NCBI GenBank assembly: GCA_032768795.1
Contig: CP136494.1
Span: 310,001-374,000, forward strand
DNA: 64,000 nt
Direction: 5' to 3'
Source: Tremella fuciformis
Taxonomy: Eukaryota > Basidiomycota > Tremellomycetes > Tremellales > Tremellaceae
Program-made: the position numbers and the translations under genes
In this document: in pieces, positions 1-12,996 of the stretch
Numbering within the stretch: the first letter of the stretch is position 1
How the letters are laid out: each line of letters starts with the position of its first letter
The notes under the pieces: model-generated
Database searches by the model: none
Told to the model about the DNA's origin: nothing
Seen by the model: only the letters and a program-made list of their open reading frames with translations

Positions 1-295
1 GGGCCCGGGTTCTGGGTCACTCTCCTCGGCACCCGGCACCATACCATACGAGTACCCTTCTTGCTTTCGTCTGCTGTACCTCAAAGCATTGTCTCACCCT
101 CTACGACCTCTGTGGTCAGCTGGGGCGGTCCCCAATCCCCGATCCCCAATCTTCAAGCAACGCCCACACCTCTGTACGAATGGTTACGAGTATAGATTGA
201 AAGGGAGGGACAAATAAATCCTTGACCCTGGGCGAAACCAGTCGAAAAAGAGACTGTTGCAATACAAGTTGGTCGTGCGGTCAGCCAACACCTAT

Positions 296-366
296 ATCCA
301 TCCACATCCACATCCACATCCACATCCACATCCACATCCACATCCACATCCACATCCACATCCACG
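296..366. repeat. CCACAT hexanucleotide microsatellite
   Basis: About eleven head-to-tail copies of CCACAT lie in the presumed 5' leader of the coiled-coil gene, ending some 30 bases before its first ATG. The tract is open in several frames and would encode alternating His-Ile or His-Pro if read, but no ATG precedes it in the gene's frame, so it is most likely untranslated. Confidence 0.9.
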
Positions 367-395
367 CCAACGGCCAAGTCAACGCCAACACAGCC

Positions 396-2139
396 ATGCT
401 CAACGTCTTCAAGAACAAGTGGACAACTCGTACACATCGCAACAAAAACGCCCCGGCTCCTGCCTTTTCCGCCCCAGCCCCAACCCCCACTCCATCCCAA
501 ACCTCAGACGAAATTCCTGTTGTCGATCACCACCGTTTGCCTTCTGCCGTCGAGCACAATGACCATCTGGTGATGCCGACCGGACGACGTCCTCGAGCTC
601 GCATCAGCACCGGTAACGTCCCCCTTGCCCTTCCGTCCAGGGGTAGCGTGCAGAGTCTGTTTGATCCCCTCGTATATTCTCAGCCCGTCGGTCATTCTGG
701 CATGTCGCGCGGTGGTCAAAGAAGCGGCTTGCAATCCGCTTCCACTCCCAACCTTGTTCTCGCCTACGACCCTGCGAGGGTCGTCCATGTCAACGACATC
801 CACTCTGCCGCCTCTCCCTCTCCTTTGATGGTTGAACGACAGTATACAGTCGGCCATGACGAGAGTGATCGCCTGCACCGCATTCAGCCTCGAGCATCCA
901 GTGTGTTTCAAGATGCTGCGTCTGCTGCTCTCGTGCAGCCTATCTCCATGTTCAACAACGGTGCTGGCGACTTCCACGACGACAGCAGCAATGACGAGAC
1001 CAAGTCGGTCCGATCATTCTCATGGGCACCTCGAAAACGACAACCCTTCCATCTGATGAAGACTGACGCGAGCCTGGTTGGAACGAATACCGATACCGAG
1101 ACCATCGGGAGCGTCTCTGAAACGGGTGCACCAATGATCGAAACCCCTACTCGAGCTTTTCCCCGTGGCGATGTCCACCAGCCGTCTTCCGAGCTTTCGG
1201 AGCAGAAGCAAGAGGAAAAGGAAAAGGAAAAGAAGACGGTAGACGGGTACAAGCTGGACGTCGGAAATATAGGCTCGCCGTTTCGATTCAAGGTGGACGA
1301 GCAGATGAAAAATGTCAACTTGGATAATGTCGCGGTCGATACAATCAAAAAGGGAGTCTCAGCTCAACCTAATGGTCAGTTGAGCTCTTTCGAACCTCCA
1401 GTCCTCATCGCTCCATGTCGTTTTGTCATGAAAGCTGATATGTGCTATAGTTGATATCGCTCCCCCTGTCGCTACAAATACACCTCACATCCCACCCACT
1501 TCCCCGGTCGATCCATTACATGCCAGAATTGCCAAACTCGAACTCGCCAACCGACGACTTGAAGCTGAGAGCCGGGTCGTATCAGAGGAGAACCGACGGT
1601 TGACCAAGGAGCTCGCCGAACAAGTACGAAAGCATTCGAATATATTAGAAATCGAGCAAGATCAACGAGCGGCAATTCACGCTCTCCAGAGCAAGGTGGA
1701 CCGCCTGCAGGGTGACCTCACGATTCATATCCGCGCCAAGGAAGATATGGTTCGTAAGTTCACTGGAACAGTTGGAGAGCTTGAGTATTCCGTGGACTCG
1801 TGGCGGGACAAGTACCGTGTCTTGGTCGATCGATTGTCGCAGTTGGAGATGACACCATCTGATCGAGGACCCTCTAACCCCAATCCTTCGAGCGCCTTTG
1901 TGAAGCGAGCGCAGGTCACGGCATCGACCTCGGCAGTGTCGATCATGGAACCCAACCTATCTGTGCGTACGACATCCGGGACCGCTACGCCCACGGGCAA
2001 CGTATCATATCATCTGACTCGTGTGTCGCATACCCCGCTCAGTCCCATCATGGACCGTACCGAAGATTCCATCACGCCTTCCAGCTATTTGGGTGGAGAA
2101 GAAGAAGAAGAAGAAGAGGAGGAGGAGGAGGAGGACTGA
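396..2139 (+). CDS. Coiled-coil, low-complexity fungal protein (two exons)
   Basis: Unrecognised fungal protein. The model joins exon 1 (396-1374) to exon 2 (1451-2139) through a 76-bp intron that starts GTCAGT and ends CTATAG; the split codon becomes Val and the frame stays open, giving about 555 residues. The ATG at 396 is the first in frame; only non-ATG codons lie upstream. Residues 1-325 are rich in Ser, Pro, Thr and Gln and look disordered. Residues about 345-460 form heptad-rich coiled coil (Leu, Glu, Arg, Lys; e.g. ARIAKLELANRRLEAE). The C-terminus is Ser/Thr-rich and ends in about fourteen consecutive Glu plus Asp. This layout is common in cytoskeletal or scaffold proteins, but no catalytic domain is visible and no function is assigned. 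It is one of only two clearly intact host genes here. Confidence 0.75.
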
Positions 2140-4559
2140 GGGAGGCAGGGTTCTCAGCCATCCGTGGTCCTTGACGCTCGGTATTGCGTTCTTTCCTTCC
2201 CTTTATACATACGGACATTCCTTTTCGTATTTTTCGCCGCCTCAGGTAAAAGTCATGCATCACCGTAGTGACCTCAATGTCTCCGTCCACCCGTCCAGCG
2301 CTCGCTCCCGCTCGTTCTCTAATCTGGTCATTGTTCGTCTTGAATGTCTGTTTGTAATCCGGCTCATTCCCACAGCTACCATACGAACCCACGTAACGCT
2401 CCTCCCTGCTCATGCGAGATTGAGTGGTCAATGACAACATGCTACCAAATTCGAGTTTCAATCGCCTCTGGCTCATGTTGCCTCTGCTCGACAAACAGAG
2501 TCGCAAATAGAGAGATAGGGAAATAGAGTGCACGGCCCTAATCACAGTCTCCTCTATTCAACCCCGTCGAATGGGCATTGTCCTCCCTCACCTAGGAGCA
2601 GTCGCTATGCAGCAATCTAGAAGGAAGAGTCTTGTGCGGCGAGGTCTGGATGGCCCCGCCACTCATACCAATCTGAATTGTGGCCTGGTCTCGTCTGAAC
2701 ATGAGCGGTCAAGCCGCTGTTTCGCCAGGCCAGGCCAGCGCCAAGGCGGTTTTGATGTGCAATAGAGACGAGTACCTCGTTCATCAAACGGCGGCGGGCC
2801 AAGCCAAGCAAGCTGCCCGCGATTTCTACAGGTCAATCATCCTCCCACGAGCATCATGATCTCACCCTCCGTCGGTCGGTTGGTCGTCGACTCACTGTCA
2901 GCAACTGAGTTCAATCCGGTCATTTGGCCGGTGATCAGCCACATGCGCAGCGTGTGTACATACATACGCTCTTGCTCCACGAGTAGCCGTCGAATGATAG
3001 ATCGCGTGTTCCTGTCTCTCGGTTGAGTGCAGAGGCGGCGGGGCGGTGCGCGCGACAAGGGCGCCTTTTCTCACTCGCCGTGCGACTTGGCCGGTTGCTC
3101 TCTGTTCATGACGTTGAGGAGCGATGTACAGTTGCTCTCCTTCTCGTCTTGGGACATGGCTGTCGGATGTCAGACTGAATAGTCTCAAGTTTGAGTCGGT
3201 GGTGCGCCGTTGCCGTTCAGACTGCGCGTCGAACCGGCAACCGGGGGATCTTGGTGGATGATCGAGGCAGGGTATCAAGTGCTTGAGAGCGGAGACAGCC
3301 CTCCGTCTTCAAGACCGAGCGGTCGGAATAGAAGCGCGTTCGGTGCGTCGCGGCTGTCTGTCGATGTTGCCATCTTGAATTGTGTGAGTGCAAACTTCGG
3401 ATCCGCTGTTGCTTGCTTGCTTCCTGGGAAGCGGATTGCGTGGCAGGTGCGTCACGTCGTCAGCTCAGCAAGCTTCTCATAAGAGGTGCTGGAGGGCTAC
3501 TGGCGTTCTATGCACCACAAGCATGCCGGTGACCTGTGGTCGAGCTCACCGAGAGCCACGTGAAGGTTTACATTGTAGCATCGGCATCCGAGATCCGAAC
3601 TCCGAACTCCGAAACCCGAGCCGCAGCCCGAGAAATAACCGTCTCGGCAAGGGTCAGGGTCAGGAACAGATCAGGGAGGGGGTCAGGGAAGGACGAGGGC
3701 CCGACGATTGGCCCCCTTTGGGTCAAACAATCCTCATCTCTTACACCTTGCGATTCGACCCGCCTAGGACTCGCCTCCTGCCACCTAGGATGACGATCAC
3801 GTTGTGACCTTGAGCCTGTACAAGAGCTCATCACATGCTTGGGGTGGCCTTGTTACAAAATGAGCGTAGTATGCATCGCCCTCCTGGGGCCAAATCTACA
3901 TATATAATGCAGTCAGACGGCCTGTGCGCAGCAGCATCGCCGTCGTCCTATTGTTCTCCTCCGCATCCTGCCCAAAGGGGCAATTCCGGTGGCTATGAGG
4001 CGTTCACGGTGCTTATTGTTCAACAGGCCTGGGCGCTGCCGACTCTCAAAGGGCGGCTGTGCTTGGCGACCTGCGGAGAGACAAGGACGAGGACGAGATG
4101 TGCCGGTAGACGGCCCTCCTCCTCTGCTCTTCCCAGCTACTATGCCCGATCACACCCCTACTCGACCTCGTGGAGCGATTGACTTGAAAATCCGAGATCC
4201 ATACAGTACACCTCGCCGCTTACGACCTGCCTCGGGGTGGGAAGAATGCTGACAGACAGGAGCGTCGTCATCAACCCGAACGTCTGGATGGGTTTCTCAT
4301 CTTTTCTCCGCTGACCTACCCTCAGTGCGGTGTGTTGTCGGTCGCTCAATCCTCCATTGTGATCTGTGATCTGCTCGGCAAAGCGCGGGAGACGCCATCG
4401 CTCACATCTGACAGATCCCACACCTCCAGTGAAACGTCACATGACATCCCACTCGAGCCTTCTCTGTAAATCTCCACTTAATGCATCTGTAACAGATGGT
4501 GTATTTACGCTTATCCTAGATGCATCTTTTCCGCGTGCATGCATCTCGACTCAGCCAGG
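2140..4559. other. Intergenic stretch, no gene recognised
   Basis: After the coiled-coil gene there is about 2.4 kb in which I see only short, overlapping open frames on both strands without recognisable motifs or a consistent exon pattern. A pyrimidine-rich 3' flank follows the stop codon. It may hold promoters or terminators of the flanking genes; nothing specific can be supported. Confidence 0.4.
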
Positions 4560-7500
4560 AGACAGGTCAGGCGAGACGTTGCCTCGTCCCGGCGCCAAGG
4601 CAGGTCAGGTCACTCTGAAACAATGACTGTGCCGCCTGCCTGGCGTATCGAGTCGAGAACTTGCCCTGCACCTCGTCCGTCATGGTCGAGACGTACGGTT
4701 TGGCCAAAGTGTCGGTGGCTCCAAAAATGAAGGGACGCTGAGCGTCAGCCGCGCCGCGTTTGGCTGGTTTGGCCTTGACCGCCGGTGCCGCGAGAAGGGC
4801 GCACAGCGCATGCCGGAAGGAGGCGGTGTGACCTACACGTCCATATACACAATGTTAGCTTCCCGAGCTCGCGATCCGGTTTTTGACTGCTTCCCAGTCT
4901 GCCTCTGCTCCACCCAATTCTGGTTCTCATCCACCACGAGTGGTTGCCGGTACCGGAATGCGTCCCGATGTTGAGAGCCGCAAGTCTGGTGGGGCGGATG
5001 GACAGAGGCTTGATTTGGTGCTCGGTGCGAGAGGGTCGGGATATGGTGACGTTACGGTGGCAGATGCGGAAGCGGACGTGGTCGACAGCAGAGAGCCCAA
5101 GGGGCGGGCCACCAGGTCGACCATCTGACCCGCGTCAGCGATCACCATGCGTCGCTCAAATCAGGAGGCTCACCAAAGACAACCAACTGCTTAACCTCGG
5201 CCACAGCTCAGGATCCCAGACGGCTACCTTCACGGTCTTTATCAGATTCGACTTCTCAGTCCCCATCGATACCGCCGGTGATGATGTTCCGATGTCGCCC
5301 GCCGCCTACACCCATGTCGAGCCTCGAGAGATGGGTATAATAAACCTATATACCGCGCGGCTTCCACGTCCCTCCCCACTGAAACACCTTCATGAGTGCA
5401 CATTGAGGGTCCGGGGCCTGGCGTCAATGAGCGGGGTAGTGACAGACGGGTGTTGGCATTGGCACATGTCTTCTTGCCGGTCGAGTCACGCACCAGATCT
5501 CCTCATGACAGATTGAAGACGCGAGAGAGTGTCCAGATCGGGATGAGCGATGAAGGTCCGCGCTTATGCGCCGTGTCGAACTTTCCGTCCGCGGAAAGCA
5601 CCTCCAGGTCTGAGGTGTATGGCAATGAAGATGAAGATGGCGGCCGGGCGGTGCGGTAGGCGCGAGGAAAATGGGCCAGGCAGGTGGAGGTGATCAGGCG
5701 GTGGCATAGGCTGCCCGAGGAACCGGTGGGCTGGGACGAGAGGTGATGAAGGTCCGACCAGTCGAGTGTGTGGTCCGTTTTGGTGTCCCCCTCCATGCGG
5801 TGGCTCGGGACCCTCTCGAAGGAGACGAACGAGGTTTGTCAGATCATCATATTGTCGGCCATGGCTGTGCCAGAGAGCGCGAGCACGCACGGAAGGAGAG
5901 CTGATATCAAATCTGCAGCGTCAGTAATGGTCCTTTACACAACATACGGTGAAGGCAGACGACTAACATCTGCCCCGACTGCCATGGCTGACCCTTCAGA
6001 CACTGATCTCAGATTCGCTAGTTTTCCGCTGGTCTATTCCCGAACATGAGGTCTGCTACCAACAAGGCAGGGCTTGGCGTAGGCATTTCTCCGAGCTTTG
6101 TGACGCCACCGGGCAGATTTCAGACCAAGGGTAGGCGCTGCGGTGGGCCTGGCAGATCGGCTGATGTAGTTGAGGATGACTGATTCGCAGGTCGCAGGTA
6201 AAGAGAAAGGCGATGCCCAGGCCGCGACTGTCGGAAGTGTTGCTCTGCCTGCGAGGAGGGTAGAGGAAGCCTTCGTTGTTATGCAGAGTGTAGATGACGA
6301 GGCGCGGGCAGCGCGATCCGAGGCCAGCGGGGGCGGGGATTCCGGCGTAAGCTGCGGTCGTAGCGGGACGGCAGTGGCAATGCCTGACGCTGGACCAGCT
6401 CGGGAAATAGGTGCACTGAACCTTGCACGATGCAAAGCGGCGATCGTCTCTGTGCCCGATGTGGTCCAGCCAGTATGTGTTATGCCCGCCCATGCAGAAG
6501 CTATATTCGTACTCGTGACTGGCCGTATCACACCTAAGCGGCCTTGCGGTCGAAGAACACCCCCTTGAAAGTCGAAGACTTTACGAGACCGGGAGCGAAC
6601 GGGACAATGATGTCTTTATATGACCGCCAGATAATTCCGACTTGAGAGCCTGAGTGTCAGTGATGTGCTGCCGTCCCTATCAACTGAAAAGACAAGCTAC
6701 GTACACCTTGCGTTTCTCTCCCTTCCTCCACTCCTCGCAGTCGGCGTAATTCTCCCGCGGATATTTGAGGGTTGGGCACCAGTCGTCAGGAATTGGGGTA
6801 TAATCGCCGTCGTAGAGCGTCCGGAACTTGCAGACGACTGAATCTGCATCCATGTCAGCGTTTGTACAGAAGGGACGGCCGGGAGATCTCGCACCTAGCC
6901 TGTTCGAGAAGCGGGAAGACCAAGGGCGCCACTGACTGGTCGACCTGAGTCCTGTGCTGCCATCGAATGACTCACACGACGGTGATCTCGGTTCGTGGGG
7001 GCGCTAAGCTCTGTATCGCTTGGGGAGTGGGCATGGGTCCGGGAGTCGAGGGCGGAGGCGCTAGGTGAAGATGGTCATGTCCTGCGAGACTCATGCCGGA
7101 GCCGTGCGAGTGTCCGTGCACATATGGAAGGAAACGTCGGCCGTAGATATCGCGGGAGTGTTCAGACGAAAGACCGGATTAGGCGCGGCGCGTGATGGGG
7201 TTGAGGCGAGGGATATGAAGGAGACACGGCAGGTTTTGCTAAGACGTGGGCTCGCCCATTCTCTTTGAGACCGAGTATGTTGTCGAGGCGTACGACGTGA
7301 CGCTCGTCTCTCCGGTCCGTCTGCTGCTGCTGGGATTTCGGGCGTGGGTGGTCCGTTGTCAATCAAGGGGACATGACGCAGGTATGGGCGCGGAAGGGCA
7401 GGTCGGAGGAGTCGAGGAGAAGAGGAGATCGTTGGCGCGAGCGATTTCACAGCTTCCTCGTGTATGAGGAGCGCTGGCAGTCGTATGCACCCGTTTCGTA

Positions 7501-9690
7501 GAGCCGTCTCGAGAAGACGAGAGGGGCTAAGGCCGCTGACGTCCCCTCAGTGCGACGACGCGTCCGCTTTTCCCATTCTCTGCCTCGCCTCCAGCTTCTT
7601 CTGCAGCTAATCCCGTAGCTCTACAGCGTCCGATTCCGCCAGTTCGGCGAGACGAGGATACGAGCAGCACGAGCCAGTAGAGCTTCTCCCAACCCGGCGC
7701 GCTATCCGGGGCCAGGCTCAATGGTCGAGGACGAGGTCGAGGCTCGCGCCGCTGCACCACAGCCAGAGTCGTTCAGACCGAGTCGACCATGGTCACGTCT
7801 GAACCGGCAGAAGAGTCGGCGGTCGCTTCGAAGAGCCATGGTCAGAACGGATCTGCCTCCCAGCACTCCCTCGAGCTGGATGCGTATGTCGATTGAAGTA
7901 GAGGGTCTCGTCTGTATCACGTTGTTTTGTCTGTCGCATTGTTGTTGTGGTTGTCGCCATCGTTCTCGGTGTCGCTGTCGATGTTCTTGTCAACAACATC
8001 GTTATGATGAACATGAAAGGTAGAAAGGAATATGCTGTACTCGTACTCGTGACGTTGAGATTAGTCAAGTCAGGGTGGGGCATTAGTAAAACGCTCAGTT
8101 ACTACCAAGCCAGCAGGGAGAGCAATGAATGTACTGACGTCTTTCCGGCCGGCCGGCAGCCTGCTAGGATCCATGTAATCATGCATGTTCGAGATCAGAC
8201 AGGCGATTCGAAGGGATCTGGTGATCTCTAGCTACCCCTCCGTGCTGGTGAGAGGTTGACAGTGTGTTGTAGCTTGTGTAACGTGAGATCACTGTCTAGT
8301 CAAATGGTCGTTGCACAACTGTCGAGGTCGGTGAAGACGGGTCGGTATATGAATGATAGCCTTGCTAGTCGATGGATATGCCAGGATGGGTTACCAGATG
8401 ACAGATGAATAATACATTCTTCGAAGAGAGTACCCGCTCATCGACATGTGGCCGAATATCACGCTCTCAGACGTTCTCCTTCTTGTCTGAATGGATCAGA
8501 CCCAATGTGGAGATCTGCTGCACAGGTCAGCTCACGGTCTGCCTCCCCTCTCCTCCCTTCTGTGAACTGAGCTTCTGACGGGCTTACAATCGAGCCAGAG
8601 CTCATGCCCAGTCAGCGCACAATCATCATCTTCCGCATCGCCGAATGTGAGAGCTTTGTCGTGCTTGCCGCCTGGCCCGCTCCTACGAGAGCACACCCGT
8701 AGCCGGATCAAGAACAAGATATCTGCAGATGAACATCGGTACCGAGGTGTTCAGCTAACATATCGGAGGATGAAGGGGTCAGAGATGCGTCTGCGGTCTG
8801 GCCTTTCCTCTGCGTCTCTCGCTCTGGGAGGTTGAGCCTACCACCCGTATTCCTTGACCTTCGGAACAGGAGTAGACTTGCTTCCTCTCATCGTCGTCAT
8901 GACAAGACTCCAGACGGCAAGTGGACACATGAGGTCCACGTACACTTTATCGCAGAGCTGGGCTGAACCCTTAGGAAGCCCCGGCTTTTGTCCAAGCCCT
9001 GACCGAGGTGTTCCCGGTACTGATTCATCGAGACCCAACCGCCGACGAAGAGGTTCCACCGGGAGCCATCGACCTGATTGTTAGGTCCCTATCGCTTGCG
9101 ACGCCTTTGTGCTCTTATGATGACTGAATTTCAGCTTGAATATCCCCACTAGTCCCTGGCGAGTCTGCGGACGAGGGCAGGGAGAGGTGAGACGCTGTGA
9201 TCGATGCCTGAGGACCAAGATCCATATGACGCCTTGTCCAGATCGCCGGGAGTTGGTCGGACCGGGTGCATTGACCATGCAATCAGGACCTTTTCCTGGA
9301 TGTTGTCAAGCCCGGGCGAAGGAAGCGTTCACGGTAAACGGGGGCAGGCTTTCTGATGAGCCGTATGTTATTTCGTGGTCCCTTCCGCTGAGATGCGATG
9401 GAGCTTATGAAGCAGCATCGAGTGCTGAGTATCGAGCATCTCGCTGTTCCCGTTCATAAGCCGTCCCTCAGATCGGACACGAATGTCTCGCATAGATGTC
9501 CAGCGCTTACCCCTTTTGTCGCGCGCTCATCGCTTGACGCGTCGGATCATGGGTGAGCGGGCCGACGAGGACAACCGCCGCATCATGACTGACGACTATT
9601 GGGCTCATCCGACCCCATCCGCGTATCGTAAAGATAGATGGATGCAAAGTCGGAACCAAGTGAGAGGCACAGAAGTGGAGCGAGAAATAT
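4560..9690 (-). pseudogene. Remains of intron-rich gene(s), frames broken
   Basis: On the minus strand many short segments read as normal protein and end at good donors or begin after branch-site plus AG signals, but they do not join into one open frame. Examples: an exon ending at GTAAGC at 9510 (contains VVSHDAAVVLVGPL), one near 9280-9140 (KVLIAWSMHPV), one near 9058-8960 (WNLFVGGWVSMNQYR), one ending at GTAAGC near 8590 (ALTFGDAEDDDCALTG), one near 6840-6706 (LYDGDYTPIPDDWCP), one near 6640-6480 with a +1 frameshift before SFCMGGHNTYWL, one after the 5945-5910 intron (branch TACTGAC, end GCTGCAG) and a last one ending at a stop near 4568. In-frame stops and shifts between them suggest decay. 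It could be one gene of more than ten exons or two. I do not recognise the family. An intact gene with unusual splicing is possible but less likely. Confidence 0.35.
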
Positions 9691-10798
9691 AAAGCCTTAC
9701 ATCTTGCTGATGGCTGCTCGTATCACACTACGTACATCGCTCTCATACCTTTTTGTCGCACTCGTTGCATGCGACCAGTGATTGAACGGACACTTGCACA
9801 CTTGAGTTGTCTGACTGGGCACATGGTCCATGCGTTTATTGACAGTAGGCAGATTCTAGCGTCGAGACAAGAACGTCGAAGAGGACACAGTGCATGTAAA
9901 GTCTGGGGTTCTTATCCATTTCTGCCACTCAATCCCGGTGCCACATCCGATTTGGCAAGGTGAAACCACACTTACGTAATTGTTTTGTCGCAGGGCCTGA
10001 CTGTTAGCGGTGCCGCCACCTCAAGTCATAAGGTAATTACCGAGAAACTCCGTCAGCTAGTAGGTCCCATTACCATCTCGTAGGATATGTCGGATGCGAC
10101 TCATATCTCACGTCAACAGATTAAAAGTCCCAGTACTCGACCTAGGCTCACGGCAATCCCTGGCAAGCAGAAAGCAGAGCCTTGGTGCAGTGGTTAAGCT
10201 GCCAGGCTTGGATTCTTTCTCATTCTGTGGACGGCAGTACCTTTTGGCGCTGCTCACTTCCCGTGTGGGATTAGCTGTCGAGTTGCGGTCCTCCAGTACT
10301 CTTGTGTGCGCTGGTTGTGACTTCTCGGCAGGGAGTCTAGAGTTCAAGTACCACAAGGTGCGGCACAGCGGGCATTCGGCAATACGACCAATCGTCAGAC
10401 CCGTGCAAACCACACCAATCTCGGTAGTCGACAAACCGAGACGGAACCTTGTTCGATCCGTTGCGTCCTGGAGGGCGGTTTTGCCTTGGACGTGCGTGTT
10501 GTCCTGGAGGGCAGGTTTTTGCCTTGGACACGGAAGGCGGGAGAACTGAAGGGCGGGAGTAACGCTCTGCACCGTGCTGGTGTAGGAGAAGCGGGCAGTC
10601 TAGCTTCGGCTCAGACGTAGACATTGTCTCCGGATGGTGTGAAAATCCAGATTATCACTGGTGGCGTGCACGGAGAGGCCCTCGCTGCACGTCTTGCGTG
10701 CAATAAGTCCTCTCAGAGAGTTTTATCACTCTGTTTAAGGCTGTTGCTGAATTTGCAACGGATAAGGCCTTGGTCGTCATCACCTATTCTATGGCACG
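9691..10798. other. Unassigned region with a tRNA-like A-box word
   Basis: About 1.1 kb with overlapping open frames on both strands (near 10100-10570) but no recognisable protein. The word TGGTGCAGTGGTTAAGC at about 10187 resembles a pol III A box and GTTCAAGTACC near 10344 weakly resembles a B box, but spacing and stems do not fit a tRNA. It also forms the upstream flank of the copia gag relic. Confidence 0.3.
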
Positions 10799-11971
10799 AT
10801 GAACGACAATTTCACTTCAACCACCACTGCCGCCCAGGCAATTCCCTTCCTCTCGACACCCCGCGGCTACTTCAAATGGCGCTTTGCTGTCCGTCTCGAC
10901 CTCACTACGGCGGGATGCATTGGCATCATTGAAGGTACGGACGTTGAACCGTACAGGACGGGTGGAGCTGGAGGAGTGCCAGTGCGCACAGCGCGTGCTG
11001 GGTCAGTAGCACCTGAGGGTGACACGAGTCTCACAGGTGGCGTACTGGACACGGCCAAGCTCAAGCGGTGGGAGGAGTGGAGGAAACGGGAATACTATGC
11101 GCATGGTGTCATCCTACGCAGGTTAGACCCGGGGATTCAGATGGAGATCTCAGAGATGAAGTCGGCCAAGGAGATGTGGGAATGGCTGGAACGGGACATG
11201 AAGCGCGAGGACCCCGCATACAAGGCATCCACCGATGATGCTCTACGCGCTATCCGCCTTCCCGCCAACGCCACTGTCAAAGATCACGCCGATCATCTCA
11301 ACAAGTTCAACTCTCTTTTCTTCGAATCTCAACAAGCCGGTAACAAGTACGAGGACTCCACCCGCGCTCTTATCTTCCTCAATACTCTTGTCAACAACCC
11401 ACGTTGGGACATCCCTATCCAATTGCTCGAGTCATCACCCCTTTACGAGCAAAGCTGGTCGGAAGTCCGACAATTCTATCAAACCCAAGTATCACGGTGG
11501 GAGGCCAAAGGTCTACCGTGGAAGGAGGCTCAGCCTGCAGCTCAACTGAACTTTGCGGAGAAGGGCGAGCGGATCTCTTTGGAGAAGGGTGCGAAGAAGG
11601 GTGGCTGGAAAGCCAAGAGTGCAGGAAAGGGCACGAAGCTGGTGTGCTGGACGTGCAACAAGGAAGGACATCTCAAGCAAGACTGTCCAGAGAAGACAGG
11701 CGTCCGAGGGAGTATCAAGGCAACCAAGGGTAGAGGAGAGAAGCAGCAGGATGGCGAGGAAGACCGACTAGTCAACTTCTTTGCGGGCGCTACCTTCTCG
11801 GAACAGGCCCTTGCCTTGACCTCCTCAACGCCAGAATTCCTTGTCGATAGTGGATGCACGCACCATGTGTCCCCGTACAAGCATTTGTTCACCGACCTCA
11901 GACCTCTGAAAGAGTCCGTTGTATTTCACGTCCCTGGTGGTCACCAATTCACGGCAACCATGACAGGCGAC
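10799..11971 (+). pseudogene. gag: Ty1/copia gag-protease relic
   Basis: The reading frame encodes about 390 residues of a copia capsid polyprotein. A UBN2-like Gag region comes first (motifs WEWLERDM, then a helical segment including IRLPANATVKDHADHL), followed by a CCHC zinc knuckle (CWTCNKEGHLKQDC) and the start of an aspartic protease with the active-site stretch FLVDSGCTHHVSPY. The frame then runs into a reverse-oriented solo copia LTR at 11972 and stops inside it; integrase, reverse transcriptase and RNase H are missing. Gag would form the particle shell and the protease would cut the polyprotein. The sequence is not close to the full copia element at 35.7-40.8 kb, so this is a second copia family. 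It is a truncated, non-autonomous relic. Confidence 0.85.
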
Positions 11972-12232
11972 CGACGGAATCGCAGCTCTGAGGCAATGGG
12001 ATTCCGGTCACCTGTTGCCCGCTCAGCACTTGCTATGAGTGATGAGGAGGGCAACAGGCGGCGGCATTCTACAAGGTCGTCGAGGGTGTCGGCGTTATAA
12101 GCGGAGTTATTGTTGGTGGCAGCTTTCCTGTCCAACCTGGACGAGGGACAACCTTGTCGAGGATGTGTGTGCCTCAACGAGGCTACTCGAGGATGAGTCA
12201 AGCTCATGTGAGCGTACCACCTATTTCCGTTG
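11972..12232 (-). repeat. Solo LTR of the 36-kb copia family (reverse)
   Basis: This 261-bp segment matches, in reverse, the LTRs at 35750-36069 and 40486-40787. It begins CGACGGAA, ends TTTCCGTTG and contains the diagnostic word for GCAAGTGCTGAGCGGGCAACAGG in reverse. It lacks the 43-bp internal duplication of the full element's LTRs. It interrupts the copia gag-protease relic. I see no clear target duplication. Confidence 0.85.
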
Positions 12233-12613
12233 GATGATGGGAACACAACGCCCAGACCTCTTTGTAATCGGTAGCCACAAGCTGAACACATGTACGATTA
12301 TCCTGAGCCAGTCGGGGTGCAGAGAAGAAGCTGTGATAGACCAAATCATGCATGCGCTCTCGGCTCAGAGCTCCATTCTAGCGAGAAAAAGGCGGTTTAG
12401 CCCTCGGTCCTCACATGTGAACGCGTCGACGCGATACAGGGTTTGCAGGCTCAGCTAATGCAGTCTAAGTTGACGACTGTGCTCTAGCGCTGGAAGTAGG
12501 TTGGACTCTGTCCTCGGTTATTAATCCCTTGACGCTTCCCTACTGGCTGTCGGGTTGAATCCAGATTGCCTGCGACACAGGCAGTGCATCATTCCTGGTG
12601 TTATCAGTGTGAG
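12233..12613. other. Short spacer without recognisable gene
   Basis: This 380-bp stretch lies between the solo copia LTR and the next solo LTR. It may be remaining sequence of the interrupted copia relic, but I see no copia motif in any frame. Confidence 0.3.
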
Positions 12614-12991
12614 TGTCACGGGGCCAGGCCGGTCGTCGACTGATAGGCCCTCCCACACGTGCTCTCTGTCGATCTGTCTCTGTCCTCCACGAGAAGGTGT
12701 CTCCTACAGCCTCTCGTGCGTCGACAACACGGCTGCGCCGTTACTTTCTATCCATGGGACTCAATACCACGGTGCTAAGGACGGTCTACGGGTGAGGACT
12801 TGTATATATATCACCCGTGCCCTCCTCTGCACCGCCTTGGGCTTTGTCCTTGAAACGCCATCGACGAGGCTCGAGCGTTGTCGAGGCTACTCAAGGATCG
12901 ACGATAGGCTCACGTGTCTGACAGGCGTGCTGAGCTGGAACGAGGCTCGTAGGCATGCGTTGGTGATCATGGAGGCGTGGCCGACGTGACA
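12614..12991 (+). repeat. Solo LTR, family R1, with 5-bp duplication
   Basis: A 378-bp element that starts TGTCACGGGG and ends CGACGTGACA, the TG..CA ends expected of an LTR. It is flanked on both sides by GTGAG (12609-12613 and 12992-12996), a perfect 5-bp target duplication. Related copies are at 52721-52907 joined to 59102-59323 (split by a gypsy insertion) and at 59324-59671. A TATATATATC tract at about 12802 is a likely promoter TATA box. It shows the undisturbed form of the site that the young gypsy element hit at 52907. Confidence 0.9.
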
Positions 12992-12996
12992 GTGAG

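Noticed and set aside
153..500. Open frames across the CCACAT repeat on both strands
   Set aside because: They are produced by the hexanucleotide repeat (Val-Asp, His-Pro, Trp-Met runs) and have no independent coding signal.
10187..10350. Possible tRNA or tRNA-derived SINE
   Set aside because: An A-box-like word is present, but no acceptor stem or anticodon arm can be formed and the B-box-like word is about 150 bp away and imperfect.
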